Shown one piece after another: positions 61,799 to 64,000 of a stretch of 64,000 nucleotides of DNA. The translations under genes were made by a program, and so were the position numbers. This stretch comes from CAZICM01 sp964537685. GTDB taxonomy: Bacteria > Myxococcota_A > Polyangia > Polyangiales > Polyangiaceae. The notes beneath the pieces are model-generated. The model did not search any database and was not told the origin of the DNA. It saw only the letters and a program-made list of their open reading frames with translations. Position 1 is the stretch's first letter. The number at the start of each line of letters is the position of its first letter. The stretch is from the NCBI GenBank assembly GCA_964537685.1, contig CAZICM010000007.1:1-64000 (forward strand), read 5' to 3'.

Positions 61799-64000
61799 AT
61801 GGTCGATATTCTGCCGAAGAGTCCCCATTTGGAGACTTTGCGCACGGAACTGATGACACTGGCCGAGGCGTTTGCCACGGGCGCAAAACCGCTCGCGGCG
61901 GTGCTTTCGAAAATGGTCGCCGATGTCGAAAGAGCCAGCCATGAGCGGCTGGAAATCTTTCCGGTGTGCCATCATTCGCCGGCCAGCGCGCTTCATTTGC
62001 TTCGCCGCCTGAGGCAGCGTCCCGTGCGCGTCATTTTCATGGAGATGTGCGAAGACCTGCGGGTATGCGTCGACGGGCTGCGGGGATGCCGGCTGCCCGT
62101 CGCGCTTCAAGCCTTTGCGGCCTCGAGCGAAGCATTTCCCTCGGCCTGGTCACCGCTCAGCGTCGTCGCGCCCATTACGGAGTTTTCGGCGGAATACCAA
62201 GCGATTGCCTATGCGCTTGAAAATCCCGGCACCACGTCATTGGTATTTATCGATCGCTCGGTCGACCATATTTTTCAATGGATGCCTAAAGAAGACGATG
62301 CCGTTGAAAAGCGCATTGGCGCAGAAGACGCGGATGACGGCGATCCAGCCGATGCGTCGAGCGGGGAGCCGGCGGCAAAACGTCCATCGCACGGATCGTC
62401 TATCGGCGTGCAAATCGGTAATATTGAGCCCACATTCGAAGATTTTCTTGCCTTTTTATTAAAAAATGCGCGGGTGCGCCATTTCGCTGAATGGTGGGAT
62501 CAATACGTTGAGCAAGCCGTACTCGGCAGCGATTACGACACCTACCGGCATGTGATGTTTTTGGTGGGCAGCCTGCTCCGCAGACTGGGGCGCAAAGAAG
62601 ACGATTTGCGAGAGGACAAGCTTCGCGAGCGCTACATGTGGACGCGCATGAAGCAATATCTCAAGGAGCATTCAATCGATCCCCGCGATGCCATTTATAT
62701 TTGCGGAGCCGCCCATTCTGGAAGCGAAGTCGAAGAATTTGGCACGGCCAACGATAAAATTTGGGATATTCCTCCCAAGACAAATACGCAATGGCTCTAC
62801 GGCTTGGTTCCTTCGAGTTATTTAGCGATTGAGCATCAGTTCCATCATCCAGCGGGCACGGTTACGATGTGCGAATCGACATGGAACAAGGCTCTCAATG
62901 CAATGGAGCTAATTCCCTTTCGAATTGCAAAATCAGTACCCAAAGCGCCGGAAAAACCCAAGGGCAAAGGCGCCAAGGGCGAAAAACATAAAGAGGCCGA
63001 TGCTGATGCCGCGCCTGAAAAAGCGGCGATTCAAGCATCGGCTCCTCCGGCAACGGCCGATGGAATGCGCAATTTCCTCAAGCGTCCGCCGGAGCTCGCC
63101 CAATGCGATGAAGAAGAGCTCTTACACTGGAGTGTGGAAATCGTTAAACAAGCCCGCGAAAACGGCTATTTAACGTCCACCGCCGATTCGATCGCGATTT
63201 ATCAAACGGCCATTTTATTGGCTGGCCTACGCAATCGAATGCATCCTTCACCCTATGATTTTCAAGACGCGGCCATTACATGCCTTGAAAAAAATAGGAC
63301 GCCAAAGAAGCGAGATATTCGCCGGCTATGCGAGATTATGCTCGGCGGCGATAAAATTGGCCTTGTCAATTATGAATCGCTTCCGCCCCTCGCAAAGGAT
63401 GTTTACGATCGCCTCAAGCCATTGGGCCTCGATTTAAACAGCTCGAATATTCAGCGCGCGCTCATTGATTTTAAACAGCGCCCCGAATTAATTCCCTGCT
63501 CCGACCTTTTATGGCGGCTGAGCTATTTGGTCCCCCGGACTTCCTCAAGCTACTTGGTATTTTGCACGATGGGCGAGCGCAAGCTGGGAGGCACGCCCAT
63601 TCAAGAGTCGTGGGATGTCGCTATCCGAAAACAGCAGACCTCGCTGATTCAGCTCGGCTACGAAGGGGTGAGCGTCGAATCCGTCTTGGAAAAGCGATTA
63701 AAGGAAAAAGCCTTTGGTCCTAAAGCCGGCCCCGCAGCAGCCCTAACGACGGTCATTGACAGCATTTTGTATTTGAAGAGTCCGCGCCTTACAGGTGAAT
63801 TGGGCGAACGTGCGATTGTATTGCTTCTGGAGCAGACAGGCGGTCATGAGGCGCCGGAAGTCTTCGAGCTGGCACGCAGGCTGGTTCATTATTACCGGTC
63901 CACGCCTCACGGATTGCCTGAATGGATTAAGAGATTTATTACGACGGGTTATTCTCATTATGCAACGCTTTTGCCCGTCGCTTTTCAAGATCGCGGCGCC
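61799..64000 (+). CDS. DUF5682-family protein (partial, C-terminus beyond the window)
   Basis: The ATG at 61799 opens a frame that stays open for 734 residues to the window edge. The N-terminal FPVCHHSPASALHLLRRL (near 54-71), then VIFMEMCEDLRV, match the DUF5682 start, where a His-His and a Glu are conserved. A later CGAAHSGS, also in the family, includes a second His. An Ala/Lys-rich insertion (about 385-420) separates the two halves. DUF5682 proteins occur with MoxR, VWA and SWIM genes and are suspected of enzyme activity, but none is established. Confidence 0.85.
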   Translation, partial: MVDILPKSPHLETLRTELMTLAEAFATGAKPLAAVLSKMVADVERASHERLEIFPVCHHSPASALHLLRRLRQRPVRVIFMEMCEDLRVCVDGLRGCRLPVALQAFAASSEAFPSAWSPLSVVAPITEFSAEYQAIAYALENPGTTSLVFIDRSVDHIFQWMPKEDDAVEKRIGAEDADDGDPADASSGEPAAKRPSHGSSIGVQIGNIEPTFEDFLAFLLKNARVRHFAEWWDQYVEQAVLGSDYDTYRHVMFLVGSLLRRLGRKEDDLREDKLRERYMWTRMKQYLKEHSIDPRDAIYICGAAHSGSEVEEFGTANDKIWDIPPKTNTQWLYGLVPSSYLAIEHQFHHPAGTVTMCESTWNKALNAMELIPFRIAKSVPKAPEKPKGKGAKGEKHKEADADAAPEKAAIQASAPPATADGMRNFLKRPPELAQCDEEELLHWSVEIVKQARENGYLTSTADSIAIYQTAILLAGLRNRMHPSPYDFQDAAITCLEKNRTPKKRDIRRLCEIMLGGDKIGLVNYESLPPLAKDVYDRLKPLGLDLNSSNIQRALIDFKQRPELIPCSDLLWRLSYLVPRTSSSYLVFCTMGERKLGGTPIQESWDVAIRKQQTSLIQLGYEGVSVESVLEKRLKEKAFGPKAGPAAALTTVIDSILYLKSPRLTGELGERAIVLLLEQTGGHEAPEVFELARRLVHYYRSTPHGLPEWIKRFITTGYSHYATLLPVAFQDRGA

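Overview
The window looks like a chromosomal segment of a Gram-negative bacterium, most likely a myxobacterium-like member of the Myxococcota. The reasons are a complete proteobacterial-type type VI secretion system (T6SS) with a TssJ lipoprotein, many lipoproteins with Ser/Gly- or Asp/Gly-rich linkers, a Hanks-type Ser/Thr kinase with a C-terminal membrane segment, and several lipoprotein peptidases and esterases. No rRNA, tRNA, CRISPR array or intact insertion sequence was seen. The taxonomic call is an inference from gene content.

Left third (1-21 kb, minus strand): a T6SS cluster read right to left as tssJ-tssK-tssL-tssM-tssA-tssB-tssC-hcp-tssE-tssF-tssG-vgrG. It is followed by a cargo end: a MORN-repeat protein, a PAAR-like DUF4280 protein and a coiled-coil protein of at least 930 residues that runs off the left edge. 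hcp sits between two strong hairpins, which suggests its expression is set separately. ClpV (TssH) is not in the window.

Centre-left (21.1-39.7 kb): divergent from tssJ is a plus-strand operon with a radical SAM/SPASM enzyme, a small zinc-ribbon protein with two Tyr-Gly-x-Pro-Pro-Pro motifs (candidate modified-peptide substrate), a beta-lactamase-fold lipoprotein, a Nudix hydrolase and a helical-repeat lipoprotein. Facing it is a minus-strand operon with a glycosyltransferase/hydrolase fusion, an alpha/beta hydrolase, a penicillin-binding transpeptidase, an MtfA-type peptidase and an SRPBCC protein. A 1173-residue membrane protein of unknown function follows, then a minus-strand run: SdhC-like cytochrome b, dual-specificity phosphatase, ABC ATPase without a recognisable signature motif, Roadblock-like protein, and two tandem paralogues of unknown family.

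Centre (39.7-45.2 kb): a gene-poor, AT-richer accessory stretch. It holds a stand-alone IstA-type DNA-binding protein, a DUF4274 protein, and three near-identical XRE regulators. Each XRE gene is preceded by a long leader carrying the same short element, so the gene and leader appear to have been duplicated together.

Right third (45.2-64 kb): a lipoprotein metallopeptidase diverges from an esterase lipoprotein, an S9 peptidase and a Ser/Thr kinase. Next is a tight minus-strand operon with a DUF692/MNIO oxidase, a small partner, a Tat-exported Cys-Gly protein and a lipoprotein, a likely peptide or protein modification pathway. The right edge is a plus-strand module: SWIM zinc-finger protein, a 475-residue protein of unknown family, a VWA protein, a MoxR AAA+ ATPase and a DUF5682 protein cut by the window end. 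The MoxR-VWA-DUF5682 combination is a known conserved neighbourhood thought to act in stress or biological conflict. The most promising leads for new biology are this module with its unknown component, the radical SAM/YGxPPP locus, the MNIO operon and the XRE leader triplet.
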